A stretch of DNA of 64,000 bases, taken from Microplitis mediator. Lineage: Eukaryota; Arthropoda; Insecta; Hymenoptera; Braconidae. Under the pieces are notes generated by a model, which saw nothing but the letters and a program-made list of their open reading frames with translations, was not told the origin of the DNA and ran no database searches. This document shows, piece by piece, positions 32,217 to 43,921 of this stretch. The position numbers were made by a program, and so were the translations under genes. Location of the stretch: NCBI RefSeq assembly GCF_029852145.1, contig NC_079978.1, positions 7,812,001-7,876,000 of the forward strand, read 5' to 3'. How positions within the stretch are numbered: position 1 is the first letter of the stretch; every line of letters starts with the position of its first letter.

Positions 32217-34606
32217 ATGGATGATATTTATCGGCGAATAAGTGAAGAAGATGATTTCGGTGAAGATGAAACGGAAAGAAGCGAAATACAAGAGTTTTTT
32301 CATGGGCAAACTATATTATTGACGGGTTGCACTGGATTTTTAGGGAAATGTTTTGTTGAAAAAATATTAAGAGATTGTGCGGGGATTAAAAAATTGATTT
32401 TAATTGTGAGATCACACAAAGTTTCAGCTAAAGAACGTATGAAAAAATACTTTCAAAACGAGGTATGTACTTTTGAACTAATTAATTTTTGTGGATAAAG
32501 AGTCATAATAGCGAAATTAATATAAAAAAAAAAAATGTTGTTTTAGATTTTTGAAAAATTACGTAGTTATCGACCTAATTTTGAATCTAAAGTATGTATA
32601 GTTGAAGGTAATTTGACAGAAGAAAACTTAAGTGTGTCCATTGAAGACAGAAAGATGTTAATAGATGAAGTGACCATGATTTATCATAATGCATCAAACG
32701 TTAAATTTGCAACGAAAGTATCAGATAGTCTCAAGTGTAATGTGTTCGGAACAAAATATATGATCGAATTGGCTAGAGAGTGCAAAAAATTAGTGTGTTT
32801 CATTTATATATCAACTGCGTACTCACACTCTTATAACAAAGTGATTGAGGAAAAATGTTACCCGCCACCAGCGGATCTCAAGATGGTCCAAGACATGATT
32901 GATGCGGATGAAATCGCTAAAAACGGTATACCGCTAGCAACTGTAAGCGAGACATGTAAACCGTGGGCTAACATCTACACTTTTGGTAAATCAATCGCTG
33001 AATCATTAGTCGAAGAATTTGGCAAAGAAAAGTCTTACCCGTGTATTATTTACAGACCGAGTCAGAGTAAGCTCCTTATTACATATTAAGAAATCTGCTG
33101 ATTACTCATAAGTTAAATTACTAATTTTCCAAATTCTTACAGTAATATCAACTTACCAGGAACCATTTCCCGGTTGGTGTGGTAACTACAATGGACCAGC
33201 ATTGGCATTTGTTGGTTACGGATTAGGTATTATTCATACAAATACCCCAGTAGACTACGTACAAGATTACGTTCCCGCTGATATGTGTACTAATTCAATT
33301 CTTGCTCTTACATGGGATACTGTAACGAATAGGTAATAATCATACAATTAACTTTAAAGACAAAATTGCACCCATTAAGATAGTCCACAATACGAATATT
33401 GAACGATAATAAAATTATAAAATGTAAGGTTCTATAAACAGCACGACTATTCATGATTTTATAAAGATTATATAACATTTTTATAGTTAGTACATTTGAT
33501 TAATTTCATAGTATGCTTCATATTTTTGAATCATTTCATTGATTAATAAAAATAAGGGGTTAATTAATCAGTCGACGCATAAAAAAAAATTTGTTGGGAA
33601 AGTCTATCAATTATTAACATAAATATATCTAAGTAAGTTCTATTGCCTGACAAATTTCTGACAGTATCAACAATTAAGATTTTTCTTAACCAATTGACAA
33701 AAAATCTTTTTTTAGCATAGAGTCATGTGGGGCAAGTGTGCGCTTTGAGTGCGTGTGCGCAAACCCATTCATTTCGGACGGAAATGCGCACACTTTCCCT
33801 ACGGAACTCTACTTGAATATTTGACAATTGTCGCAGAATAAGCTCTTATCAATACTTTAGATATTTTTTTGTTTTTTTTAGAAAACAAGACAATGGAAAA
33901 GTATTTGTATTTAATTACGCTTCATCTACAGTCAACCCTTTGAGTTTAAAAAAATTTGAAGATAACGCAGTACCAAAAGGTAGAGACAGCCCATCTATTC
34001 GAATGGTTGGTCCAAATTTCCTGTTACGAGCACCATGTTGGTTTCTATTTTATGTATTTCATTTTTTATTACACGGTATACCAGCAGTAATTGCAGATAT
34101 TGTACTTATGGCAATGTTACGAAAACCGCGGTAAGATAAATTATTTAAACTCTAACACTTACTTATTTTAATAACCTGATGATATTAATATTTGTTATTT
34201 TTTCTTAATTTCTAGGGCTGCTGCGATATTTTATAAAATAACAATTAATTTCAAGGCAATATTATATTGGGGTATTTCCGATTGGCGAATTACTGTAAAA
34301 GAAACTCAAAAAATGTGGGATAGAATGAATAATCGTGATAGATTTTTATTTTATAATGATTTACGCACTGTTGATTGGTCAATATTTGGATATACATATT
34401 GGTTTGGAATAAAAAAGTATTTGTTGAAAGAACCACTAGATGATCCTCCGGCTAGACGAAAATATATGATAATACAGTTTGTTTTTCATAGTTTTAAAAT
34501 TTTAGTTATTGTATATATTTTATATTATTTACTTAGTTACTGGCTAAGCCTAATTTCACCAATAACTGGATTCGTAAAGATAAAATATATTTGTACATCG
34601 CCTTAA
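32217..34606 (+). CDS. Fatty acyl-CoA reductase, tandem copy 1
   Basis: FARs reduce fatty acyl-CoA to fatty alcohol with NADPH, feeding wax, hydrocarbon or pheromone pathways at the ER or peroxisome. Exons 32217-32462, 32547-33066, 33143-33332, 33882-34130, 34216-34606 are GT-AG and phase-consistent, giving 531 aa, the usual insect length. The NADPH-binding TGCTGFLG is at residues 36-43, the catalytic 'ISTAYSH' serine region follows, and the YxxxK motif is Y226 to K230 ('YTFGK'). 'EPFPGWCGNYNGP' in exon 3 is a typical FAR block. Exon 4 holds the 'HGIPAVIADIVLMAM' segment and exon 5 the FAR C-terminal domain, with a hydrophobic segment near the end ('VIVYILYYLLSYWLSLI') that could anchor it in the membrane. 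No break is seen. Substrate chain length cannot be read from sequence. Confidence 0.95.
33720..33822. mobile_element. Short inverted-repeat insertion in FAR copy 1 intron 3
   Basis: 'gagtcatgtggggcaagtgt' is mirrored imperfectly by 'acactttccctacggaactc', with 'gtgcgcaaac' motifs between. Copies 2 and 3 lack it in the same intron, so it probably arrived after duplication. Confidence 0.55.
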
Positions 34607-35985
34607 TTAAATTCTTTTCTAGAATTCGCTACTTTTTGAGATCAAATGTACCCGAAAATTATAAATTTTTTACAAAAAAATAGAGATAACTTTTTATTTT
34701 GAAATATTTTCTCAACATTGTTACCCGAATAGATTAACTAATTTAGAAGATTCCGGCGGCCTTTGACGAGCTGGTTTAAGATTCAGATCTTAATAGTCTT
34801 TGAAGTTAACTAATTAAATACTATAAAATTTATTTAAAAAAATCAACTGATACAAAAATGCCCACCATTTTTCAGTCTTCGGAATAACTCCAAATTTGCC
34901 TAATCAATCGATTTCGAATTTTTACGGATCCTCAATGACTTTGATAATTCGATTAATTTTATGGTTACAAGGCTAAATATCCAAGACAAAACATATCGTC
35001 AAAAATATGACAAATAAGTCATTAATCGTATTGATATTCAACGTCAATAGTAGAATCGTGATGTGTTCTCTTTTCGTATATTTTATCTATAATTAATAGA
35101 AATAATCTCTTAAATCTTAATATTTTTTCCGTTAATATTTTTTTTTAAATATTTAGTTCTGTCTCAATTAAAATGAATTGACTTAGATAATTCAATTAAT
35201 TTTGTACTGTCTATCCAAATATATTGTCTAACACACACACGCACGAACACACACACACACACACAAGGTTTAAAAGTCATAAATCAAAGCAAATTCGAAA
35301 CAGTCACGAAAATAAATAATGCTAAGAATTTCACTAATTTAGAACGAATGTTTAAGTTTAATAGCGTATTCATATACTAATTTTAAACCAGAACCATAAT
35401 TAATTTAAAAATGAGAATCATTTACATCAAAATTAATAGCGTATATCACAAAGCAAAATTTATTGCTTAGTATCTTAAAATAACTAAGTTTAACTTATAC
35501 AATTAGTGTATATTGGAAATGAATTGGCATTAATAAGTAGATGATATTTTATGTTAATTATTGGGTAATGGAATAAAATATGAAAATAGACAGAGAAGTT
35601 TTGACAATACTCACTGACAAAAAATCATCATCTGGGATAAAAATATTTAATTTTACTAAACGTCGCCCTTTTTATTAATTCGTATCGTGAACTAATGACA
35701 AGTTTCTGTTAATAAGTTACAAATGTATGCCGGTAATTAATAATACTGAGCTAAGTTCTAAAATACATAACGGTAGTAATTTTGCATCTGAAAAAATTAG
35801 TGAACTGTTTTGCATGAAAATCATAACAATACCAATCATTGATAATAGATGCATTTATGCTACTTTATATAAATTTTAAGTATTCATATTTTCCGAGCTA
35901 TGAGGGCAAACACACATTAACGGTTAACTGTTATTCATTAATCAATAATCAGATTTCATTTGCAATTTGATTGTCATTAACTGTA
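34607..35985. other. Spacer between FAR copies 1 and 2
   Basis: No gene is seen. A CA-rich microsatellite lies at about 35231-35264. The block duplicated upstream of the FAR genes resumes near 35990. Confidence 0.6.
35231..35264. repeat. (CA)n microsatellite
   Basis: Alternating CA run interrupted by 'gcacgaa', between FAR copies 1 and 2. Confidence 0.85.
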
Positions 35986-36204
35986 TCAAATTTGAACTAC
36001 AATGTTGCTCAACTACGTAAGCTACATTAATGTAAATATTAATACTACGAACACACTTATCAGGTAGACCTAATGTATATTTTGACCGTGAACCACAGTG
36101 TGTCAGCATACTTAAAAGTAATGTATTCAAAACGCTGTGCGTTATACTCTTTGAAATTGATTATTTCATGAATATGCAGTTGATTCGATATTTATCATCC
36201 TCGT

Positions 36205-36243
36205 ATAAATGCTGAATGATTTGTTAATATTTGAAACAGTGGG
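36205..36243 (+). promoter_or_regulatory. TATA box plus initiator, FAR copy 2
   Basis: TATAAA at 36205-36210, then 'aacagtgg' 33 nt later. The TATA motif is followed by T where copies 1 and 3 have AG, which could change strength. Confidence 0.65.
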
Positions 36244-36453
36244 CTTAAGTCATTTAGCAACAATTGTGCAAAAAATAACAAACATGTATACATAAATATA
36301 TGTTTACATACAGTACTGGAATTACCATTACGCAACAATTAGTGTTGTTCTTGTTTTTAAATTTTAATTATTTATATACTCGTTTAAGCTGTCACAATAT
36401 TTTTATTTTTATAACGAAACGTAAACTGGATAAGTAACGTTATACATTGTACA

Positions 36454-38800
36454 ATGGATGATATTTATCGGCGAATAAGTGAAGAAGATGATTTCGGTGA
36501 AGATGAAACGGAAAGAAGCGAAATACAAGAGTTTTTTCATGGGCAAACTATATTATTGACGGGTTGCACTGGATTTTTAGGAAAAAGTTTTGTTGAAAAA
36601 ATATTAAGAGATTGTGCGGGGATTAAAAAATTGATTTTAATTGTGAGATCACACAAAGTTTCAGCTAAAGAACGTATGAAAAAATACTTTCAAAACGAGG
36701 TATGTACTTTTTAACTAATTAATTGTTGTGGATAAAGAGTAATAATAGCGAAATTAATATAAAAAAAAAAAATGTTGTTTTAGATTTTTGAAAAATTACG
36801 TAGTTATCGACCTAATTTTGAATCTAAAGTATGTATAGTTGAAGGAAATTTGAATGAAGAAAACTTAGATTTGTCCATTGAAGACAGAAAGATGTTAATG
36901 GATGAAGTGACCATGATTTATCATAATGCATCAAACGTTAAATTTGCAACGAAAGTATCAGATAGTCTCAAGTGTAATGTGTTTGGAACAAAATATATGA
37001 TCGAATTGGCTAGAGCGTGCAAAAAATTAGTGTGTTTCATGTATATATCAACTGCATACTCGCACTCTTATAACAAAGTGATTGAGGAAAAATGTTACCC
37101 GCCACCAGCGGGTCTTAAGATGGTCCAAGACATGATCGACGCGGATGAAATCGCGAAAAACGGTATACCGCAAGCAACTGTAGACGAGACATGTAAACCG
37201 TGGGCTAACATCTATACTTTTGGTAAATCAATCGCTGAATCTTTAGTCGAAGAATTTGGCAAAGAAACGTCTTACCCGTGTATTATTTACAGACCGAGTC
37301 AGAGTAAGCTCCTTATTACATATTGAAAAATCTGCGGATCACTCATAAGTTAAATTATTAATTTTCCAAATTCTTACAGTACTGTCAACTTACCAGGAAC
37401 CATTTCCTGGTTGGTGTGGTAATTACAATGGGCCAGCACTAGCATTTATTGGTTACGGATTAGGTATTATTCACACAAATACCCCAGTAGACTACGTACA
37501 AGATTACGTTCCCGCTGATATGTGCACTAATTCAATTCTTGCTCTTACATGGGATACTGTAACGAATAGGTAAGAATCGTACAATTAGCTTTAAAGACAA
37601 AATTGCATTCATGAAGATACTATTAGTTGATTAAAAAAATTAAAAAAATTTAATTTAAATTTAAAAGATTAAATGAAAAACAAGTTATATTTTTTGGATA
37701 TCCTAAAAAAATCACGATAACTGGAGATTTTATAAAAATCAGAGAGTATTTTGAAATTTTTATTTTCTTAACAGTAAAAACAATTATTGAATGACTAAAA
37801 GGCATTGAATATATAAATGCATTATGATGCTTACACCTTTTTTTATAGTGTTAGTAATTGGAACTCGTACACCTCATATTCGTTTAATGAACATTGTCGT
37901 CTATTTATGAAATTTTTATCAAGTCGAAGATGTATATTTGATTGGAATAATTGTTAACTAGAAAAACTCATGCTTTCCTCTTTTATATTTAAGTGTCGAC
38001 TAAAAATAGATGATTGTGGCAGTTAAAGCTCTTACTACTACTTTATGGCTTGTATTTGTCTATTTTTTTTTCCAGAAAACAAGAAAGTGGAAAAGTATTC
38101 GTATTTAATTACGCTTCGTCAACAGTCAATCCTATGAGTTTACACGAATTTGAAGATGCCTGTGTACCAAAGGGTAAAGAAAGCCCATCCAGTCGAATGA
38201 TTGCTCCAAATTTCATGATACGACCACCGTGTTTTTTTTTACTTTATGTAATTCATTTTTTATTCCACGGTATACCAGCAGTAATTGCAGATATTGTACT
38301 TATGGCAATGTTACGAAAACCGCGGTAAGATAAATTATTTAAACTCTAACACTTACTTATTTTAATAACGTGATGATATTAATGTATTTGTTTTATTTTT
38401 CTTAAACTGTAGGGCCATTGCGATGTTCTATAAAATAACAATGAATTTAAAGTCTATATTATATTGGGGTACGTCCGATTGGCGAATTACTGTAAAAGAA
38501 ACTCAAAAAATGTGGGATAGAATGAATAATCGTGATAGATTTTTATTTTATAATGATTTACGCACTATTAATTGGTCAGCATTTGGATATACATATTGGT
38601 TTGGAATAAAAAAGTATTTGTTGAAAGAACCACTTGTAGATCCCCCAGCTAGACGAAAATATGTAATGATACAGTTTGTTTTCCATAGTTTTAAAAATTT
38701 AATTATCTTATATATTTTATACTGCTTATTTAGTTACTGGTTAAGTCTAATTTCACCAATAACCGAATTTGTAAAGCTAAAATATATTTGTCATATGTAA
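36454..38800 (+). CDS. Fatty acyl-CoA reductase, tandem copy 2
   Basis: Exons 36454-36699, 36784-37303, 37380-37569, 38076-38324, 38413-38800 give 530 aa with the same splice phases as copy 1. Exon 1 matches copy 1 except for one residue (GKC to GKS), whereas exon 2 is closer to copy 3 ('MNEENLDLS', 'IPQATVDETC'). TGCTGFLG and YTFGK are intact. The C-terminal half is more diverged ('VPKGKESPSSRMIAPNFM'). Open and complete. The differences sit in the C-terminal region, which could affect membrane placement or specificity, but that is inference. Confidence 0.95.
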
Positions 38801-38877
38801 TTTGTTAAGGAGATAGGTATTAAAAACTTTTAATCATTATATATATGTATATGTATAACTCACGGAAAAATAATTCC

Positions 38878-38883
38878 AATAAA
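38878..38883 (+). promoter_or_regulatory. Candidate polyadenylation signal, FAR copy 2
   Basis: AATAAA about 78 nt past the stop codon. Position is sensible; the hexamer itself is common in this AT-rich DNA. Confidence 0.45.
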
Positions 38884-39930
38884 GTTTACAGTGTTAACAT
38901 CGAAATCTTAGATAATCTTAAATAGAATCATAATTACATAGCATGTAAGTTACATTTTATACTATTTGACACCGTAATTTTATCGAAGGCTTTTTGTATT
39001 AAAAGTCATTAGAAAAAATTAGTGTTAACATCGTAAAAAGAAAAAAAAAATAAATTGCAAATTAAAAGCTTTATTTACTACTAAATTTATTCTTTCCATT
39101 TATAAACTTTCGAATAAAATAAATAATACTGTGATAACTTTGTTGTAATACAATGTAAGTTGTATATGTATCAAAAATTTACGATGGTACATCGTGATGT
39201 TTTAAATAATAACTGTGTCCGCCGTAAGATGCATTTTAGTGACTCATAATTGTCAACAGATAGCCAGGTTTGCTGAGCAAATGAAATAAAAATTTCCTTC
39301 AATTTTTGAATACAATATGAGTACAACTTGAACTACAAATTGTATAGTAAATTGATGCCTGCTTTTTGAAGACAAGTTGACAGAAAATATTTCCAGGAAG
39401 TTGCGGGAATAGGCTGAAGAACAAAAGTTGCTTTCATTTTGACAAAAAGTTAGCGTCAATTAATTGAACATCAACTTTTTGCAGTCAACAACGTGAAATT
39501 CAGACGTAGCTTTCTGACAACTCACATTCAGAGTGATTATCATATCAATACACTGTAAAACATTTTTGTATTCGGTGTAGTGTAAATATCGGTGTAAAAA
39601 TTTTGGTGTGAAAATTACACCAAAAATTTTGTTAAATTTAGGCGATTTGAATTAAAAAATTTTACACCGTCAAGCGTGTAAATATGTAATTTGTATTGAT
39701 TTGCTTTATTTAATGATTAAAATTGCTTTTTCTGTATTGTCAATGACAAAATTTTGGTTGAACGATATATATGTTTATCCAATATTTTATTAGACTAAAA
39801 TAACGTTCAGAACCCTCGTATTTGCGATCATTATTTTAAACTTTGATTTTAAAAAGTTTCAAATAAGTAATTTAACGATAATTATTATTAGTAAAGATAA
39901 AAAGGTAAAGGTAAAAATAGGTATATGTTA
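38884..39930. other. Spacer after FAR copy 2
   Basis: No gene is seen. At 39552-39690 lies a fragment of the family seen at 26010: 'cactgtaaaacatttttg' and, further on, 'ttacaccgtcaagcgtgtaa'. No matching right end was found. Confidence 0.5.
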
Positions 39931-39933
39931 ATG

Positions 39934-40277
39934 CAGTGAAACCTGGATAAGTGAGACTCGAAGAGACCAAGATTTTTTTCTCACTTATCGAGGTTTTTCA
40001 GTTATAGAAGGACAATCAGACAGGCAAGATTAGTATAAGAAATAAAAGTGAAATACAAATAATTAATGTATATAGACTTAAAAAAAAATACTTTATTTAA
40101 TGACATCGAAATTAGCTAATAAACTCCATTATTTTGGTTTGTTTGAAATAACTTTTTCCGTCAATAATTATTCACTGATATAAATTTTGATTTATCACTC
40201 GCTGTCAGTTGTGACGGTGCCAGCACCTGGCAAAAAGTCGCAGTTATAGAGGTTTCTTTCTAATCCAGGTTTTACTG
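39934..40277. mobile_element. Pogo-like MITE with CAGTGAAACCTGG ends
   Basis: The left end 'cagtgaaacctggataagtg' and right end 'ctaatccaggttttactg' are inverted, about 344 bp apart. Ends starting CAGTGAAACC are typical of pogo/Tigger relatives. No transposase frame. Confidence 0.65.
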
Positions 40278-40894
40278 TATACGTTTAATAACCAGTATCA
40301 TTTTGAATTGATACTAATATTGTAATTAAATCGACAATTGCTTTATTTATTCCACACCTCAAGCACAAAAGCGCTGAGGGTGTTTTACCATCACTTTTTA
40401 GTTATTTATTATGACTCAATAACATTAACGTTCATTTCATTTGAACAGTGAATCAGTACAAAAAAGCTTCAGACTCATACACAGTAAGGATCATAAAATT
40501 TGGTGATTTACTTGAGTCTCAGGTTAACGAAGGGGTGAAAGTGTGGAAATATATTAATATTGTAATAATTAATTAACTTATGAATTATTATCACTTATAT
40601 TACAAAAACACACATACTAGAAATAGCAACACCACGATTACAGTGGTAAAGAAAAGCAAAGAAAGATCGTAAGTGACGGACTGAATCTAGTTTCGTTTCT
40701 AATAAATAAGAAGAGGGTATTTGTTTTATAAATATTCAAATGATTTAAAATCAGTTCCACTTCCGTTACAATGCTATTAAAATATCGGTGTAAAACGTAT
40801 TCATGCATAACGACAGCGCTACCAAATGAAAGACTCGGAACTTTTGGAAGCGGTGTTATAAACGTATCCATACATATGTACTTATATTTTTGAA

Positions 40895-41110
40895 TTAATG
40901 TATGCGCACTGAACTAATACAGTAATTACGTACTAATTTTTGATTCACTATTGTCCAACCCAAAATTTGTAAAATCAATTTTATTTTAGTATATTTATTT
41001 ATGCCTGATATAATTTTTATTGTCCTGTTTTGAAGTTCTTGAAGTACATTTAGGCTTGATTGATAATAATTAAACATGACTGTACGGCAATCCTCAATGT
41101 AGGTTGATGA
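40895..41110 (-). pseudogene. LINE reverse-transcriptase fragment, second family
   Basis: The minus-strand reading has 'STYIEDCRTVMFNYYQSS', then 'LQELQNRTIKIISGI' and 'LQILGWTIVNQKLV'. That is the order seen after the reverse-transcriptase core in many LINEs. It is only about 70 residues, without a catalytic core, and differs from the remnants at 771 and 9691, so it belongs to a different clade. Confidence 0.55.
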
Positions 41111-41235
41111 TTGATTTATGAATAATGCAATATACTACTCTTAGTATAATTAGTTGCCGTATTTTTTAGCCTAGTATATTGTCTCCTTCCAGAATAAAAA
41201 ATAAAATACTACTGTCCATCGAGGTGTGTTGGCCC

Positions 41236-41720
41236 GAGTCAAAAACCAAATTCTAGTTTAGTCCTCAAAAGCCTCAATTCCTTTAATATTTTATTTGTTG
41301 CTCAGAAAGTAACTCTACTTTAGTACTAAAAATCTTCAATGAGAATTATGAGGTCTAAATGCAGATAATTGATCGATTTTAAATTATAAGTAAGACCTCA
41401 AAATCCTCAACGAATGAAAAGTTATACTTCGAACTTTGAAAAATTTTAGATAGGAAAGGGAGGGGAGAATACGTTGAATGAGACTTTTGAGGTTCAAATG
41501 TGGATTAAATTATTCCTGTATGTTTTGAGTATTTTGAGGCTCAATCCAGATTATGTTATTCCAGTTTAGTCCTCAAAGTGGTAAAATTGGTCGTAACTAC
41601 TACTTTGAGGACTAAACTAGAATAACTTTCTATACTTTTGTCAATCTTCAAATTATAAATTGATCCTCAAAAACGTCATTGAGAACTTTGAGACTTAAAT
41701 CCGAATTTGTTTTTTGACTC
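41236..41720. mobile_element. MITE with GAGTCAAAAA ends and TTTAGTCCTCAAA units
   Basis: The left end 'gagtcaaaaaccaaattcta' and right end 'tccgaatttgttttttgact' are inverted. Inside, 'tttagtcctcaaa' and variants such as 'tttgaggactaaac' recur in both orientations. About 485 bp, non-coding. Confidence 0.7.
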
Positions 41721-41939
41721 TGGGGACTTGATCCGGAAGTAAAAATAAAAATTTTTCAAATGATTGTTTCTCATTTTCAAGCTCTTGGTTTTCGTCCATA
41801 TTATTTGTAGATGATCCACGATGTCTACTTTGTGACTAATTAAATTTTGAGTCAACAGAAAAATTGGATCCATTTTTACATTTACGAAATTGGGTTCGTG
41901 ACTTTGGAGACAATTGTAGAAGAAGGAAACATTTGTCAA

Positions 41940-42700
41940 TACATAACATTAATTATCGATATTAATTGTTGAATCATTAGATAGTAGAACATAATCACTG
42001 ATATTTGTTGTTGAATAAATGTTTTATTATAAATAACAATAAAAATAAGTAAATATTTATTTAAAAGTTTTTTTTTACATTATTTTAAGTTCTTCTTAAC
42101 TGAACCGCTTATTTATAAGGCACAAAATAATTATTTTGCTTCTGAGAAAGAGAAAAATATGCAGGGATCAAATTTAAAAAATTTTTTATCATGTGGGTTT
42201 AACATACTCGGTTAATAAATTTACACAAGTAAACAATTTAGCTTCTACTAGACGTAAAACTTGAAAAAAAAAAATTTTGTAGGATTTTAGGGGAGGATTT
42301 AATTGTGGAATGGGAATCTGTCTCACCGCCTCTTCTACATTATTTCAATAAAAAGTATTGAGAAAAATTCACAATTTTCTGGCTCAACCGATACAAATAT
42401 TCACGAAACTCAAATGTCGGGTTACTATTATCACAATTTATAAATTACCTCGGAATCCTTCATATTATGATAATTGCGGTCACATAACACTATTCAGCGA
42501 TTTAAATGTCACTGCAGATAAAACGAACCATTAAAAAATATACGAGTTCTGAAAGGTATATTGACCGGTGATTCATTTATTGTCACATTGTGTGCTTAAA
42601 TATGTACTTAAATTGAGAAATACTGACACAGACACAACTGAATCAATTTGTCAAATAAGCTTTTCAGGGAGTGAGAATGTTGTTTTTTATATCGTAAAGA
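41940..42700. other. Intergenic AT-rich stretch
   Basis: Nothing gene-like recognised. Confidence 0.55.
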
Positions 42701-42704
42701 ATTA

Positions 42705-43143
42705 TACACTGTAAAAAATCACCGGGGTAAGTCCAAGCAGTGTAGGTGTTAAAATTGGCGGTGTTAAATTTCAACACCGAAAGCGCCGTGAAAATAGCAC
42801 CGCCGCCGGTGTAAATATTCTGTACCGGTGTTAAAAAAAAATCTCCGGTGTTAAAATAACGCCAAGAACTGCCATTTTTTGTGTTTTATAATCTTTCTTT
42901 AAAGTTTGTACTCCAAGCGGATGCAGCTTATCCAGCTTTTACACCGGTATTACTCCGCTTTTACACCGATTTTACTCCGCTTTTACACCGATTTTACTCC
43001 GCTTTTACGCCGGTTACCCCGATTTAACACCGGTATTTTTAACACCGGTGAAGTACTCCTCCTCCTACACCGGTGTAATGTTATTTTAACACCGGGCGGA
43101 GTTAAAATGAGTCCATTTTTAACACCGCTCTTTTTACAGTGTA
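42705..43143. mobile_element. MITE with TACACTGTAAAAA ends and internal ACCG tandem units
   Basis: Ends 'tacactgtaaaaa' and 'tttttacagtgta' are perfect inverted repeats. Inside are many 'aacaccggtgt' palindromic units, and a direct run of four 'tactccgcttttacaccg'-type repeats at about 42950-43015. A frame through it is repeat sequence, not a gene. Confidence 0.85.
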
Positions 43144-43264
43144 CAAGTCATGAAAACTGAAAAAATTTGAAACTTCTGAAGGACAAAAAAATCTACAGAG
43201 TATTACTGTCATTTATAAACTAATAGCCAACCATTTTTTTGCAATTTAACTGTCATTAATCATG

Positions 43265-43330
43265 TACAGGGTGATCTAAATTAGTTTTACACCGGTGAGA
43301 TTTAGATCACTAATTTTAGATCACCCTGTA
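43265..43330. mobile_element. Compact 66-bp inverted-repeat element
   Basis: 'tacagggtgatctaaa' is mirrored exactly by 'tttagatcaccctgta', with 'ttagttttacaccggtgag' between. It could be a minimal MITE or a solo hairpin. It lies about 650 bp upstream of FAR copy 3. Confidence 0.65.
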
Positions 43331-43680
43331 TATCAAATTTATATTATGAAATGCTATATCAATGTATTTGTTAATGATTATGTTATGTAATATATGTTGT
43401 TAATTATATTTATCAATGAATAAATAAAATACAATCTTTAATTTAAGTATATGATTGTTCATAAAATTTATTTAATCAATAGAATAATGTTGAAGTAACT
43501 TTATTCTATGATATCGACTTACAAAGACACTTAATAAGTAGACCTGGTGAATATTTTGGCCGTGAACTGCGGTGTTTCAGCATTTTTGTAAATAATATAT
43601 TTAAAAAAACTATGCATTATACACTCTTTTACATTTATTATTTCATGAATATGGATTTGATTTGGCATTTATCATTCTAG

Positions 43681-43718
43681 TATAAAAGCTGAATGATTTG
43701 TGAAAACTGGAAACAGTG
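43681..43718 (+). promoter_or_regulatory. TATA box plus initiator, FAR copy 3
   Basis: TATAAAAG at 43681-43688 and 'aacagtgt' 33 nt downstream, matching copy 1. Flanks 'tcatgaatatgga' and 'tcattctag' are conserved upstream. Confidence 0.7.
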
Positions 43719-43921
43719 TGCCTAAGTCAATTGAAATCGATCGTGTGAAAAAAAACATTCATATATGTAAATTTATGAATGGTACTGGAATTAACATTAC
43801 GTTCTAATAGTGTTAGATTATTTTTTTATTATTTAGTTCTGTATATCATGGAGTAATTGTTAATTTGTCCAAAATAAAACGTTTATTGGATAAATAGAAT
43901 CCTATTCTTATACGTTTTGCA

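Noticed and set aside
42906..43160. 84-aa frame of Tyr/Phe/Thr/Leu repeats
   Set aside because: It translates the internal tandem units of the MITE at 42705-43143.
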